A DNA stretch of 64,000 nt from JAUVPY01 sp034412795. Its GTDB lineage: Bacteria > Chloroflexota > Anaerolineae > 4572-78 > NAK82. The position numbers and the translations under genes were made by a program. The stretch is from positions 1 to 64,000 of the forward strand of contig DAOUMD010000264.1 of NCBI GenBank assembly GCA_034412795.1, read 5' to 3'. Positions 8,014-16,942 of the stretch are shown here, piece after piece. The stretch's first letter is position 1. Every line of letters starts with the position of its first letter. The notes below the pieces were generated by a model, which saw only the letters and a list, made by a program, of their open reading frames with translations, searched no databases and was not told the DNA's origin.

Positions 8014-9330
8014 TTGAGAAATTGGGTATTGATTGTCTTAGCTGCTGCTACGGTGCTCTTAGTGCTAGTGGGTGTTGCGTCGTTGGGGGCATTTTTTCTG
8101 CTACGTGAGCAGCCATTTGATGTGCCCGAGTGGCAAGACCCCCTAACATTGATAGAGCCTGACCGGATAGATCCTGCCCTTGCCGTGGCCGGGTTGGGTG
8201 GTGTGTCGGATGGTGATCTAGGCGCTAAGGCCTTGGCTCAGGCGCGGTCAGACACGGCCTATGCAATTCTGGTTTTCAGTCCGTCAATTGGAGATCGGGA
8301 GAGCGCCGGTGATTTCTTGTTGCTGGCAAATCGCCTCCGCAGCGATAATCGATCTGAACTTGCTGTTGCCTCTTATCGACTGGCAGGTACAATCGCCACG
8401 CTCAGTCCGGATCTGCCCGATACCGTGCGGGCTGACACATTTGTACTGGCTGGTGAAGGACTGGCTCAACTTGAGGAGTTTGGACTGGCTCAACTGTTTT
8501 TTGACCAGTCTTTTAACATTGCGATGGCGAGTCCATATCTGCAAGCGGCAACCCGGCGTAACGTCTTTCAGCGCTTGCACCAGGGTTACCAGATGATCGG
8601 TGACAGGGAACGAGCACGCGTTAGCCTTGAGCAAAGCGCAGAGCCTTTCCCCATGGTGACTGTAGCCGAGTCGCCACCTATTCTGCCGGTGGCTGAACCT
8701 CCGCTTGTTTCGTTGGAGGTGCAACAAGCAGAGGCTTTGCGGTGGGAGGCAGCCCAAGCGTTGTCCGATGCATTGGTTGTTCGTGGAGGTTATGCGCCAC
8801 CTGAACTTGTCACAGCCCTGAGAGAAGCTTTGATAGCTGAGGATCAGGCTAAACTACCGTATTACGATTCTCAACTTGCGGCAACGCCACAGTTATCTGT
8901 CCAGATCAGCGTTGTCCAGGCGCGCATCAATTGGCTGTCTGTAAAACATCGCGTTGCGCGCCGAGGCTATGGGATTAGCTTGGTTCCAGAATGGGAGCTT
9001 GAGGCTGAGTCAATCCGTGCTGAACTAACCAAGTCATATGAGCTGCTCTTTGCACTCTATGCTGACCTCATCGTGGCTATGCCGAATGCTGAACAAATCG
9101 ATCTAGCTACCGAAGAGATCTTACGGCGGGAGAATTTGACCGGGACTTTGGGGCGTTACCCAAATTATCCGGCCGAGCAGCGGATTTCCCAGCTTCTTCA
9201 GGCCACGGCGCACTTGGTTGAGTTGAGGCCGGGTGAGAAAATGCGTGTGGTGGTGCTTCCCTATGGCGGTGTCGACTCGTTCGTTTTGGTGGACGATGCA
9301 GGTTTTCTGGCAGCCACCCAGGGTGACTGA
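8014..9330 (+). CDS. Membrane-anchored helical-repeat protein of unknown function
   Basis: 438 aa starting at TTG, chosen because GGGGAGG (8001-8007) is well spaced and the reading frame begins with a clean membrane anchor (residues 4-29, rich in Leu/Val/Ala). The rest is predicted to face outward and is helical. Residues about 65-210 resemble degenerate TPR-like pairs (DFLLLANRL, ASYRLAGTIA, AQLFFDQSF). No catalytic motif was found. It lies between the isomerase lipoprotein and another anchored protein, suggesting a small envelope cluster, but I do not recognise the family. Confidence 0.75.
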   Translation: MRNWVLIVLAAATVLLVLVGVASLGAFFLLREQPFDVPEWQDPLTLIEPDRIDPALAVAGLGGVSDGDLGAKALAQARSDTAYAILVFSPSIGDRESAGDFLLLANRLRSDNRSELAVASYRLAGTIATLSPDLPDTVRADTFVLAGEGLAQLEEFGLAQLFFDQSFNIAMASPYLQAATRRNVFQRLHQGYQMIGDRERARVSLEQSAEPFPMVTVAESPPILPVAEPPLVSLEVQQAEALRWEAAQALSDALVVRGGYAPPELVTALREALIAEDQAKLPYYDSQLAATPQLSVQISVVQARINWLSVKHRVARRGYGISLVPEWELEAESIRAELTKSYELLFALYADLIVAMPNAEQIDLATEEILRRENLTGTLGRYPNYPAEQRISQLLQATAHLVELRPGEKMRVVVLPYGGVDSFVLVDDAGFLAATQGD

Positions 9331-9460
9331 AGGAATGGCAATTTGCTGTGGTTGCGTTCTTGTTAGGGTGGCATTCCCATTCCGTCACTGCCGCGTAGGG
9401 ATGCGCCAGTTGACTAGAATTTGAGATAGATTCATCTGCCACCCATAAGGAGGCGATCCG

Positions 9461-10177
9461 ATGCTCAGCGACCGTGTGACGACTATCTTGCTCTTCGCCG
9501 TTTTGGTAATGACTGTTCTAACTGTGCTATCGTACGGTCTCATCTTTGTCACATATAGCCCCGAGGACCCGTTGTCGCTTGGTGTTACTGGGGGATCGGA
9601 GGAAGTTGTGGGTGTAATACCCACTGACCCGGCCGATGTGGCACCTACGTACCCGCCGACCTGGACACCCGTACCTACCGATACTCCTGGTCCCACGGGT
9701 ACGCCAACCGAGACTCGTACACCGACCGCTACTGCGACGTCTACATTTACACCTACGCCGGTTCCAACCCGCACGCCGACGGCTACGCATACACCTGAGC
9801 CTACCGGTACCTTCACGCCCTCACCCAGCCCTACCCCCCTGCCGTGGACGGTGTACGACATCGACACGGAAAATAACTGCGATGTGGTGCGGGTGTTAAT
9901 CGTGGCGCTGGATCGTAACGGCGTGAACATGGGCGGGGTCCAATTTGAGGTCGGGGAGTTGAACGTGCCGGGCAGCCGTTTTATTATCACTACCGATGCC
10001 AACGGGCGCGCGGCGTGGGACAATTCCCCGGGCGGGGCACATACCTGGTTCGTGGCTCCTATCGAGAATGGGCAGCGGGCAGGCCAACTGGTCACCTGGC
10101 AGTCGGATGACGAAGACGTGTGCGAGATATCGAGTGCTGTCCAGATTTACAATATCACGTGGCAACGATTGTACTAA
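9461..10177 (+). CDS. Anchored protein with Thr/Pro-rich linker
   Basis: 238 aa: a membrane helix at about 8-31, a Thr/Pro/Ser-rich spacer (about 60-128) typical of Chloroflexota surface proteins, and a compact beta-rich C-terminal domain (about 130-238) with two Cys (NNCDVV and EDVCEI) that may form a disulfide. No enzyme motif is seen. AAGGAGG lies before the ATG. The TAA stop is also the left end of a family A palindromic repeat. The pattern resembles that of the 45080 gene and the C-terminal linker of the subtilase at 50354, so the spacer probably crosses the cell wall. Confidence 0.8.
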   Translation: MLSDRVTTILLFAVLVMTVLTVLSYGLIFVTYSPEDPLSLGVTGGSEEVVGVIPTDPADVAPTYPPTWTPVPTDTPGPTGTPTETRTPTATATSTFTPTPVPTRTPTATHTPEPTGTFTPSPSPTPLPWTVYDIDTENNCDVVRVLIVALDRNGVNMGGVQFEVGELNVPGSRFIITTDANGRAAWDNSPGGAHTWFVAPIENGQRAGQLVTWQSDDEDVCEISSAVQIYNITWQRLY

Positions 10178-10268
10178 GGAATCGTCCAGAAATAACTTTC
10201 TATTTTCAGGCCAAAATTCCGAGTGAAATATTTCAAAATGCACAAAGTTATTCTTGGACGCGGCCTAA
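10174..10268. repeat. Palindromic repeat family A, copy 2 (inverted)
   Basis: Same element as at 3892 but in reverse orientation. Its reverse complement differs from the copy at 20325 at only a few positions. The stop codon of the upstream gene (TAA, 10175-10177) is the terminal CTAAGG of the element. Confidence 0.85.
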
Positions 10269-10362
10269 GGATTGAGAATTAAATAACTTCCTCAAATGCA
10301 AGTGAAATACTGGCCTGATTCAGTTGGCTAATGGGTAAGTTATTAAATCCTTAGTCCTAAGG
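10264..10362. repeat. Second palindrome abutting family A copy 2
   Basis: The left arm (10264-10289) contains CCTAAGG and AATTAAATAACTT; the right arm (10337-10362) contains AAGTTATTAAATCC and CCTAAGG. It shares the CCTAAGG end and the AATAACTT word with family A but has an unrelated centre. It is probably a related, more divergent element inserted at the same junction. Confidence 0.65.
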
Positions 10363-10397
10363 CTAAAGGGGCAACTAACAACGAGGTGAACGGCTTG

Positions 10398-11144
10398 ATG
10401 ACATCTATTAGAAAACGGGAACGTCTCACTGCTGGAATCTCCGGTCTCGATTCTATGCTGGGCGGGGGTCTGTTGCAGGGTTCGGTTGTCTTGGTCAGCG
10501 GTGCCCCTGGCGTGGGCAAGACCACTTTGGGTTTGCAGTACCTGGTAACAGGGGCGAGAGTGGGGCAGCCGGGCTTGTTGGTGACCTTTGAAGAGTTTCC
10601 GGCCACATTGATACGGGATGCGGAGGCTATGGGGTGGGACTTGCGCGCCCTGGAAGCCGAAGGCATGCTGCGTTTGCTCTTCACCTCACCGGAAGTTTTC
10701 CTAACAAGTCTGGAATCTCCCGATAGTCCTTTGAGCGAGACGATCCGTACGATCGCGCCTCAACGAGCGGTGATCGATAGCATGGCGCACTTCCAGCGTT
10801 TCACCTCCGACCGCGTGGAATTGCGTCATATTTACAACACGATGGTAAATGGGCTCAAGCGTGAGGGAATGACTGGATTGCTCCTTGACGAAGCGGCTCG
10901 CCTCTTAGGGGCGCAGTACCGTTACGTAGGGGCTTTGCCTTTTCTGGTTGATGCCCTGATTCTTATGCGTTATGTAGAAGTAGATAGTACTATGCAGCGG
11001 GCAATTGCCGTCCTCAAGATGCGAGGCAGTACCCATGCTCGTGAGATCCGCAGTTTCTCGATTGGAAAGAACGGCATTGAGGTCGGGGAGCCGTTTAGTG
11101 GCCAAGAAGGTATCCTTTCTGGCAGTCCCCACCGGGTGGCATGA
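10398..11144 (+). CDS. Single-domain KaiC/RecA-like ATPase
   Basis: A RecA-superfamily ATPase of the KaiC/RadA type, 248 aa from the ATG at 10398. The upstream GTG (10386) overlaps the ribosome site GAGGTG and is not preferred. Walker A is GAPGVGKTTLG (about residues 34-44), preceded by the KaiC-typical TAGISGLDSMLGGG. A Walker B-like strand AVIDSM follows, and further on MRGSTHAREIRSFSI, a KaiC-family signature. Only one of the two KaiC domains is present. No kaiA/kaiB or response regulator is adjacent, so a clock role is not implied. Such single-domain proteins are commonly signalling ATPases of unknown output. Confidence 0.85.
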   Translation: MTSIRKRERLTAGISGLDSMLGGGLLQGSVVLVSGAPGVGKTTLGLQYLVTGARVGQPGLLVTFEEFPATLIRDAEAMGWDLRALEAEGMLRLLFTSPEVFLTSLESPDSPLSETIRTIAPQRAVIDSMAHFQRFTSDRVELRHIYNTMVNGLKREGMTGLLLDEAARLLGAQYRYVGALPFLVDALILMRYVEVDSTMQRAIAVLKMRGSTHAREIRSFSIGKNGIEVGEPFSGQEGILSGSPHRVA

Positions 11145-11456
11145 ACGTTTGCGGCGAATCATTCTATCGGGTAGGCTGAGTCTTTTTCTCCTGCCGTCGG
11201 AGAGCTAGTAATCATCATTGGAGTGTATAACCGCCCCTAGTCTCTCTCCCCTGTTCCATCGACAGCATCATCTGACCAGACCCCACGGAAGCGTCGCGTG
11301 GATTTTTGCCCTGTTGTCCAAACCGCAGGCCTGCACGTGGGTTGACTTATCCAGGGTGCTTTCGAGTCCCCCGCGAATCTTCTAAGGTAGGTGTAAGGTA
11401 ACGACTGTGTGGCATTTGGATTTTTAATCTCGTCAAACCTGAGGCAGGTTGGCGGA
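11145..11456. other. Intergenic region with a weak hairpin
   Basis: About 310 bp. The only structure seen is CCACG / CGTGG followed by ATTTTT at 11283-11307, a possible weak terminator of the KaiC-like gene. No RNA gene or convincing promoter was recognised. Confidence 0.4.
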
Positions 11457-11930
11457 ATGAATGATCGCGCGGTAATAGGAAAGGTTTCAAGGATGACTCA
11501 TATGGGTACTGAGTATCCAAATGTCCCTCTGGTCGCTGTGGGGGCGATAGTGGTTAGAGATGGCCGAGTTCTCTTGGTCCGGCGTGGCCAGCCACCCAGT
11601 GAGGGTTTGTGGGCCATTCCAGGTGGGCGTGTGGAGTTGGGGGAAACGCTGCAAGAGGCGGCAGAACGCGAAATTAAGGAGGAGACCGGGCTCACGATTC
11701 GCGCCAGAAACCCGATTTACACTTTCGATTTCATTCTACGAGATGAAGCTGGACGCGTTCGGTTTCACTACGTTATTGTGGACTTGCTGGCCGATTACGT
11801 GAGCGGTTTGGTGCAACCTGGAGATGATGCACGCGAGGCACGCTGGGTGACACCTGGCGAGCTAGAGGGACTGCCGGTTAATAGAACTACGTTAGAGGTT
11901 CTCGAAAAGGTCATCGGCTTTACTTGCTAG
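11457..11930 (+). CDS. Nudix hydrolase
   Basis: Hydrolyses a nucleoside diphosphate linked to another moiety. The Nudix box is complete: GGRVELGETLQEAAEREIKE plus ETGL, matching GX5EX7REUXEEXGU. The preceding PNVPLVAVGAIVV and LVRRGQPPSEGLWAIP place it near the ADP-ribose pyrophosphatase/MutT-like group; the substrate cannot be told. Start choice is uncertain: 11457 (ATG, weak GGCGGA) or 11493 (ATG, AAGG just before). The longer ORF from GTG at 11409 has no ribosome site. Confidence 0.9.
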   Translation: MNDRAVIGKVSRMTHMGTEYPNVPLVAVGAIVVRDGRVLLVRRGQPPSEGLWAIPGGRVELGETLQEAAEREIKEETGLTIRARNPIYTFDFILRDEAGRVRFHYVIVDLLADYVSGLVQPGDDAREARWVTPGELEGLPVNRTTLEVLEKVIGFTC

Positions 11931-12005
11931 AGTCAAAGCTGTTTTGCGCGCAATTTTGACTTCGTCATGTTCGTTGATGACGAAGTCAAAGTAGTAATAT
12001 TTAAG

Positions 12006-12152
12006 GATGGTTCAGAAATAGGGTAACACTTTCTCAGCCGGACGAATGACGAATGACGAACGACGAAGGTATCCGGGCCAATAATTGGTCCTTCGTCTTT
12101 CGTCCTTCGTCGGCAATTGTTACCCTAATTTCAGGGACATCTGAACCATGCC
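12006..12152. repeat. Palindrome with period-7 arms (family B)
   Basis: The outer arms GGTTCAGAAATAGGGTAACA and TGTTACCCTAATTTCAGGGA enclose inner arms made of GACGAA(T/C) heptamers on the left and (C)TTCGTCC/T heptamers on the right. The whole 147 bp could fold as one long hairpin. It lies between the Nudix gene and the phosphoesterase gene, both on the plus strand. Confidence 0.75.
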
Positions 12153-12260
12153 AATATTTACGACAAATTTATGGACGAATGGGACATGATATGATAATAT
12201 ATTAGGTGGGGGTGGCGTCGCAACACAAGGTCATCAACATTACGGAAGGGCACAGAGACC

Positions 12261-13067
12261 ATGAAGGTAGCCATTTTGGCCGACATCCACGGCAATAACG
12301 TAGCGTTAGAAGCAGTTCTCAAAGATCTGGAGCATCAAGGCAGCGTTGATCACATTGTGGTGGCCGGAGATCTCTTCACATTCGGCCCTGCCCCTAATGA
12401 AGTTCTGGCCAGGCTTCGGCAATTGCCCTCTACCTGTTTCTTATTGGGCAACACCGATCGCTATCTGTTGGAGGAGACGTATCCATCTAACTACGGGAAC
12501 GGGGACTGGCAAGACAAGTTGTTATTTTCATTTCACTGGACCGCAGAACGATTGGAGGGCGAGGGATTTCGCTTTCTCGAAACGTTGCCGGCTTTTCAAC
12601 TTGTCGAAGATGGGGGATATCAGATTCTGGTCGTACACGGTTCGCCCAGGAGTGACGAGGAAGGACTCACTATGGAGACCATGGACAGTGAGTTCGAAGA
12701 TATGCTAATCGAGCCGGCGGTAGCTGTCCTTGCTTGTGGTCATACGCACGTTCCAATGGATCGTAACGTGGCGGGGATGCGGGTGATTAACGCGGGCAGT
12801 GTGGGACTTCCCTTCGATGGTGATCCGCGCGGTTGCTATGCAATCGTTTCAAGCCCAACTGGGAACGGAGAAAGTCCTATCCAGGTTCAACTAAGACGCG
12901 TTACCTACGACATTGAAGAGGTTGTTGCGCAGTTTTTCGCCCGTGATCACCCGGCTGCCGACATCGGTGCCTATAACTTGCGAACAGCTCGCTCTATAGG
13001 TTCCAATCTCATCTACACGCCTAAAATGCGAAATCCCAATACGCCCTCGGTGGTCGATGATAAATGA
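12261..13067 (+). CDS. Metallophosphoesterase (YfcE/MJ0936-like)
   Basis: A 268-aa calcineurin-like phosphoesterase with all dimetal motifs in order: DIHGN (about 8-12), GDLF (about 38), GNTD (about 66), HGSP and GHTH. The short form without membrane or secretion signal fits the YfcE-like phosphodiesterase group, which acts on small phosphodiesters in the cytosol; the natural substrate is unknown. ATG 12261 follows GGAAGGGC. It is convergent with obg, the two stops being 65 bp apart. Confidence 0.93.
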   Translation: MKVAILADIHGNNVALEAVLKDLEHQGSVDHIVVAGDLFTFGPAPNEVLARLRQLPSTCFLLGNTDRYLLEETYPSNYGNGDWQDKLLFSFHWTAERLEGEGFRFLETLPAFQLVEDGGYQILVVHGSPRSDEEGLTMETMDSEFEDMLIEPAVAVLACGHTHVPMDRNVAGMRVINAGSVGLPFDGDPRGCYAIVSSPTGNGESPIQVQLRRVTYDIEEVVAQFFARDHPAADIGAYNLRTARSIGSNLIYTPKMRNPNTPSVVDDK

Positions 13068-13132
13068 CGGCTCCATGCTTCGAAGGCCTTGCTGGCTTCT
13101 GATGCCTTCTTCCCTTTCAAAGTACTCGTCGC

Positions 13133-14392
13133 TTACCACATCCACTCGAGTTCAATGACTCCGATACGTACTGTGTCTTCAGGTTGTACGCCGGCCTGTC
13201 GCAGAGCGTCAATCACTCCCATAGCTTCTAGTATACGCCCTGCTCGCTGCACGGCGTCATGGTACTCCCACATAGTCTGGGTTGCCAACCGCTCGACCCG
13301 TTCGCCGCGTACGCGCCAGCCATCTCCCTCCCACTCGACGGTGAACTCAGGCTTTTCTTCCAGCCGGAAAACCGGGATTTCGTTGGGCTCGGGTTTTGGC
13401 CTGGGCAGACTGGATAATCTTTGTCCCACTTGGGCCATTAACTCGCGCACGCCCTCGCCGGTTGCTGCTGAGATGGCATAGGCAGACAGTCCTCGCGTGC
13501 GCATCGCCGCTTTCACGTCAGGCCAATGGTTCCGTGCGTCGGGCAGGTCCATCTTGTTGAGAACTACAATTTGCGACCGTTCAGCCAGAGCAGACTTAAA
13601 AAGACGTAGCTCCTCGTTGATTTGGTCGAAGTGACCTAAGGGATCGTCGTCGGCGCCGTCCAGCAAATGGACGAATAAGCGCGTGCGCTCGATGTGTCTC
13701 AGGAACTGATGTCCCAGTCCAGCCCCGGCGTGAGCGCCTTCGATGAGGCCAGGTAGATCGGCCAGCACAAATTCATACTCATCGTTCACCGTCACTACGC
13801 CCAGGTTAGGCTGCAGAGTGGTGAAGGGGTAGTCGGCGATTTTGGGACGGGCTGCGCTGACCGCCGCCAGTAGCGTGCTCTTGCCAGCGTTGGGCATGCC
13901 GATCAGCCCCACGTCGGCCAGAAGTTTAAGTTCCAGGCGGAGCCAGCGTTCTTCACCGGGGGCACCGCGCTCGGCCAGGCGCGGCGCCTGGCGCGTGGAG
14001 GTGGCAAAGCTGGCGTTTCCGCGCCCGCCCTGGCCTCCCCGGGCGACGATCACGCGCTGCCCGGGCTCGGTGAGGTCCCCCAGCAGGTCGTCAGTGGCGG
14101 CGTCTCGCACTACAGTGCCAGATGGCACGACGATAATCGCATCCTCTCCTCGGGCGCCGGTTTGGTTCTTCCCTTTGCCGTGCGCTCCGCGCCCAGCTTT
14201 GAAGTGAGCCTTGTTTTGGAAGTGGACCAGCGTGTTTAGTTGTCGGTTGACTTCCAGGATGACATCGCCGCCGTTGCCGCCGTTACCACCGGCCGGACCG
14301 CCTCGCGGTACGTATTTCTCTCGTCGAAAAGCGATGGCACCGTTTCCTCCGTCGCCCGCTTTTACATGAATTTTGGCTTCGTCAAAGAACAT
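13133..14392 (-). CDS. obg: Obg/CgtA GTPase
   Basis: A ribosome-associated essential GTPase involved in 50S maturation. At 419 aa it has a Gly-rich Obg fold (1-158; KAGDGGNGAIAFRREK), a G domain with G1 GMPNAGKST, G3 DLPGL and G4 NKMD, and a C-terminal OCT domain (about 345-419). Length and architecture fit Gram-positive-type Obg. It is the last gene of the minus-strand run 20156-13133, 31 bp after the SagB-like gene, and may be read from the upstream transcript or its own promoter. Confidence 0.97.
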   Translation of the reverse strand: MFFDEAKIHVKAGDGGNGAIAFRREKYVPRGGPAGGNGGNGGDVILEVNRQLNTLVHFQNKAHFKAGRGAHGKGKNQTGARGEDAIIVVPSGTVVRDAATDDLLGDLTEPGQRVIVARGGQGGRGNASFATSTRQAPRLAERGAPGEERWLRLELKLLADVGLIGMPNAGKSTLLAAVSAARPKIADYPFTTLQPNLGVVTVNDEYEFVLADLPGLIEGAHAGAGLGHQFLRHIERTRLFVHLLDGADDDPLGHFDQINEELRLFKSALAERSQIVVLNKMDLPDARNHWPDVKAAMRTRGLSAYAISAATGEGVRELMAQVGQRLSSLPRPKPEPNEIPVFRLEEKPEFTVEWEGDGWRVRGERVERLATQTMWEYHDAVQRAGRILEAMGVIDALRQAGVQPEDTVRIGVIELEWMW

Positions 14393-14423
14393 AAACCTTG
14401 TTTTACACCTTACGTTTTACGTC

Positions 14424-16064
14424 CTATGTCTCTGGGTAGGCCGGCAAGGTCGTCAATCGCATGTCTTCTACCGGTCCGCCTACGGTGAAGTGGTACAAGC
14501 TTTGATATGCTGAAGTCTTCGGGTCAAGACCGAGCACGCTGTGCACCGGATCGTCGAAGAAGCAGCCGATGCCGGTCCCGCGCACCCCTGCTGCTTCGGC
14601 GGCCAGGTAGAGGACCTGGCCGATAGTGCCGCACTCCCAAAAAAGGCGTGGATAAAACCACGGCCCGAAACCCTCCAAGGAGCCTTCAAAATCGACAATC
14701 ATGCCCAGGCTGAAGCAGCCGTCGGAGGCGATGGATTGGTGGCAGGACAACTGTCTGGCGAGTGCACGTGCATCAGTGCTCATCAATCGATAGAGGTCCA
14801 GGTCGGCCGGACACTCTGGGGGTTTCTCCCACACAAATTCGGCCTTCAGAGCTGAAGCTAAAGTTGCCTTATCTCCAGGCGTGCGTACCAGCATGTATAG
14901 GCCGGGATCCAGACCTTGGACCCGGTGTACGAACAGCGCCAGGTTGACGCGCGGTGACCAGGGCAATGTATAAAAAGGAATCTGGCCCGGGCGCGCGAGA
15001 GTCTGGGACAGAATCCAGGAAAAGACGTCCTGGTTGATCTGGGTACGCCCGTCCATAGCCACGGCGCTGCGGCGCTGACGGATGATGCGCCGTAGGGAAA
15101 CGTGGGATGGGGGCATCCCCTGTATTCGAGAGGGTTGCTCGCCAGCAGTCTGTGGGCTGTAAACTTCAGCCGTCTGAGGCTTGACCGTGGCTTGGGCCAC
15201 ATCATCGATGATCGGCCAATCCACGTTGCGTGGGCTTAACTGGTTGGGCTTTCCCTGCCACGGCAAGTTCTCGAAGGTGGTAAGGACTTCCGCTGGTAAC
15301 TGAAGCGTGGCGCAGGTCTGGTCCTGGGGATGGATGGCTAACAGACAGTCGGGGTGCTCGGCTTCCGCTCCCTGAGGGTCAAAGACACCCAACAGGCTGG
15401 CCAGTTGTTCCGTCCCCAGGTCGTCCAGCAGGGTCGCTCCCCAGCCCAGACCGGCGGCGGCGATGCTGATGGCAGCAACCGCGTGTCCCACGTCGTGCTC
15501 GCAATAGCGAAAGGCACGCTCGCCATATTTCCATGCCTCACGCCAATGGATCGAGGTGAGGCCCACCAGTACTGTATCTGGAGGCAGTTCAGCCATTAGC
15601 GAGTGCCAGACTTCCAGCGGAAACTGGGCACGCAGCTCCAGAGCGTGTTCCCCAGGTGCATAGTGATATACCGCCGGAGTATCGCCCAGGCCGTGCACTG
15701 GCCCGCAGATCAGGTAGCCTTCGGTGGGGTGCAGGTTTCCACTGGAAGGAACCACGCGTAATGCCCAGCTCACGTCACCGGCTCGCTTCCAGGCGGATAT
15801 GGCCAGGCTGTCAAACAACAATTGGGATAGGCTGTGATGGTTTAAGGGGGTAGCTGGGACGTTGCCTGCGTGGAGAGCCAATTCAAAAGGAGGGTATTCG
15901 CCGGGTGGGATCTTTTCCAATTCGATCAACGGCGCGCCCTGGTAGCGCCGAAAGGGTTCTGGCTGTGTGGCCCAGTCCATGTAGCCCGGTCCACGAGCGT
16001 AGGTATTGAAATGATGCTTGGTGGCCTGATGGTAGGCGAGGACCTGTGCCCGGTGATCTTTCAT
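14424..16064 (-). CDS. SagB/ThcOx-type oxidoreductase with two nitroreductase domains
   Basis: 546 aa. Two tandem flavin nitroreductase-fold domains are visible: residues about 80-270 (RVVPSSGNLHPTEGYLI, then YCEHDVGHA, AAAGLGWGA) and about 325-540 (IIRQRRSAVAMDG, then AAGVRGTGIGC). SagB-type enzymes oxidise azolines to azoles in peptide natural products, but many chromosomal stand-alone members act on unknown substrates. No cyclodehydratase (YcaO) or precursor peptide is seen nearby. The ATG overlaps the stop of the preceding ABC ATPase gene (ATGA), so the two are translationally coupled. Confidence 0.88.
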   Translation of the reverse strand: MKDHRAQVLAYHQATKHHFNTYARGPGYMDWATQPEPFRRYQGAPLIELEKIPPGEYPPFELALHAGNVPATPLNHHSLSQLLFDSLAISAWKRAGDVSWALRVVPSSGNLHPTEGYLICGPVHGLGDTPAVYHYAPGEHALELRAQFPLEVWHSLMAELPPDTVLVGLTSIHWREAWKYGERAFRYCEHDVGHAVAAISIAAAGLGWGATLLDDLGTEQLASLLGVFDPQGAEAEHPDCLLAIHPQDQTCATLQLPAEVLTTFENLPWQGKPNQLSPRNVDWPIIDDVAQATVKPQTAEVYSPQTAGEQPSRIQGMPPSHVSLRRIIRQRRSAVAMDGRTQINQDVFSWILSQTLARPGQIPFYTLPWSPRVNLALFVHRVQGLDPGLYMLVRTPGDKATLASALKAEFVWEKPPECPADLDLYRLMSTDARALARQLSCHQSIASDGCFSLGMIVDFEGSLEGFGPWFYPRLFWECGTIGQVLYLAAEAAGVRGTGIGCFFDDPVHSVLGLDPKTSAYQSLYHFTVGGPVEDMRLTTLPAYPET

Positions 16065-16885
16065 AGCGAATCGTGTCCCTGCCCGCAGCAGGTATCACTG
16101 AGCGCCATCACGTCGCCGTTGTCGGTTTCAATCAAGTGCATATGCCCGCCATATGCTTGCGTCAGACGCTCCGGGGTGAAGACCTGGTTGGGCCGCCCGA
16201 ACCCAATCAGGCGGCGGTTGAGCAACATTAAGCGGTCAAATCGTTCCGCCGCCAGGTTCAGGTCATGGGTGGCAACCATCACCGTTACATCGCGTTGGCG
16301 TAGCTCATCCAAGGTGGCAAAGATGCTTTCCTGGGAGGGGACATCCAGGCCGGTCAACGGCTCGTCCATGAGCATCAACTCTGCTTCTTGGGCCAGGGCG
16401 CGGGCGATAAATACTCGCTGTTGCTGACCACCTGATAGCTCGCCGATCTGGCGGTCAGCCAAATCGGCCATACCAACGATTTCCAGGCAACCACGCGCGT
16501 AATCCCAGTCACGGCGTTGCGGCCAACGGAACAGGCCCAGTTTGCCGATACGGCCCATCATCACCACATCGGCCACGTTCGCCGGGAAGGTCCAATCCAC
16601 CTGGCTGCGCTGTGGCACATAGGCGATGCAGATGTGGCCTCCGGGTCCATGGCCGTAGACTTTTACTTCTCCACTGGTCGGGTGCAGCACCCCGGCTATT
16701 ACCTGAAAGAGAGTGCTCTTGCCCGCCCCATTGGGGCCCACCACAGCGATCCGCTCGCCCCGAGTGAGTTGAAAGGATACGTCGTCCAGGGCGCGCACGC
16801 CGTTGTAGCGCACCGTGACGCCCGACACCTCCAGCGCAGGCGCGCCTGGCTGGTGGGTAGCATATCTGCCGATCAGCGTTGCCAT
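16061..16885 (-). CDS. ABC transporter ATP-binding protein, metal-type
   Basis: A 274-aa ATPase with Walker A GPNGAGKST, Q-loop YVPQRSQVDW, signature LSGGQQQR, Walker B LMLMDEP and H-loop ATHD. The segment DWTFPANVADVVMMGR is characteristic of Mn/Zn/Fe (ZnuC/MntB-like) importers. The C-terminus has a Cys pair (SDTCCGQGHDSL). Its permease and binding protein are not adjacent, which is unusual. I chose 16885 because GGAGGG (complement of 16892-16897) is well spaced and the predicted transcription start is near 16903; the longer ORF from 16921 would begin upstream of that. Confidence 0.9.
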   Translation of the reverse strand: MATLIGRYATHQPGAPALEVSGVTVRYNGVRALDDVSFQLTRGERIAVVGPNGAGKSTLFQVIAGVLHPTSGEVKVYGHGPGGHICIAYVPQRSQVDWTFPANVADVVMMGRIGKLGLFRWPQRRDWDYARGCLEIVGMADLADRQIGELSGGQQQRVFIARALAQEAELMLMDEPLTGLDVPSQESIFATLDELRQRDVTVMVATHDLNLAAERFDRLMLLNRRLIGFGRPNQVFTPERLTQAYGGHMHLIETDNGDVMALSDTCCGQGHDSL

Positions 16886-16909
16886 GTCATTCCCTCCACT
16901 GCTGATATA

Positions 16910-16938
16910 AGTATAGCACATTGTGGAAGAGGTATCAA
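16910..16938 (-). promoter_or_regulatory. Promoter of the ABC ATPase-SagB unit
   Basis: On the minus strand TTGATA (16933-16938), 17-nt spacer, TATACT (16910-16915). It lies immediately downstream of the GT39 stop codon, giving this pair a transcription start independent of the genes upstream. Confidence 0.7.
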
Positions 16939-16942
16939 TCTG

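Noticed and set aside
10398..11144. Circadian clock KaiC
   Set aside because: Only one KaiC domain and no kaiA or kaiB; named KaiC-like ATPase only.
14424..16064. Azole-peptide biosynthetic cluster
   Set aside because: No YcaO cyclodehydratase or precursor peptide within the neighbourhood.
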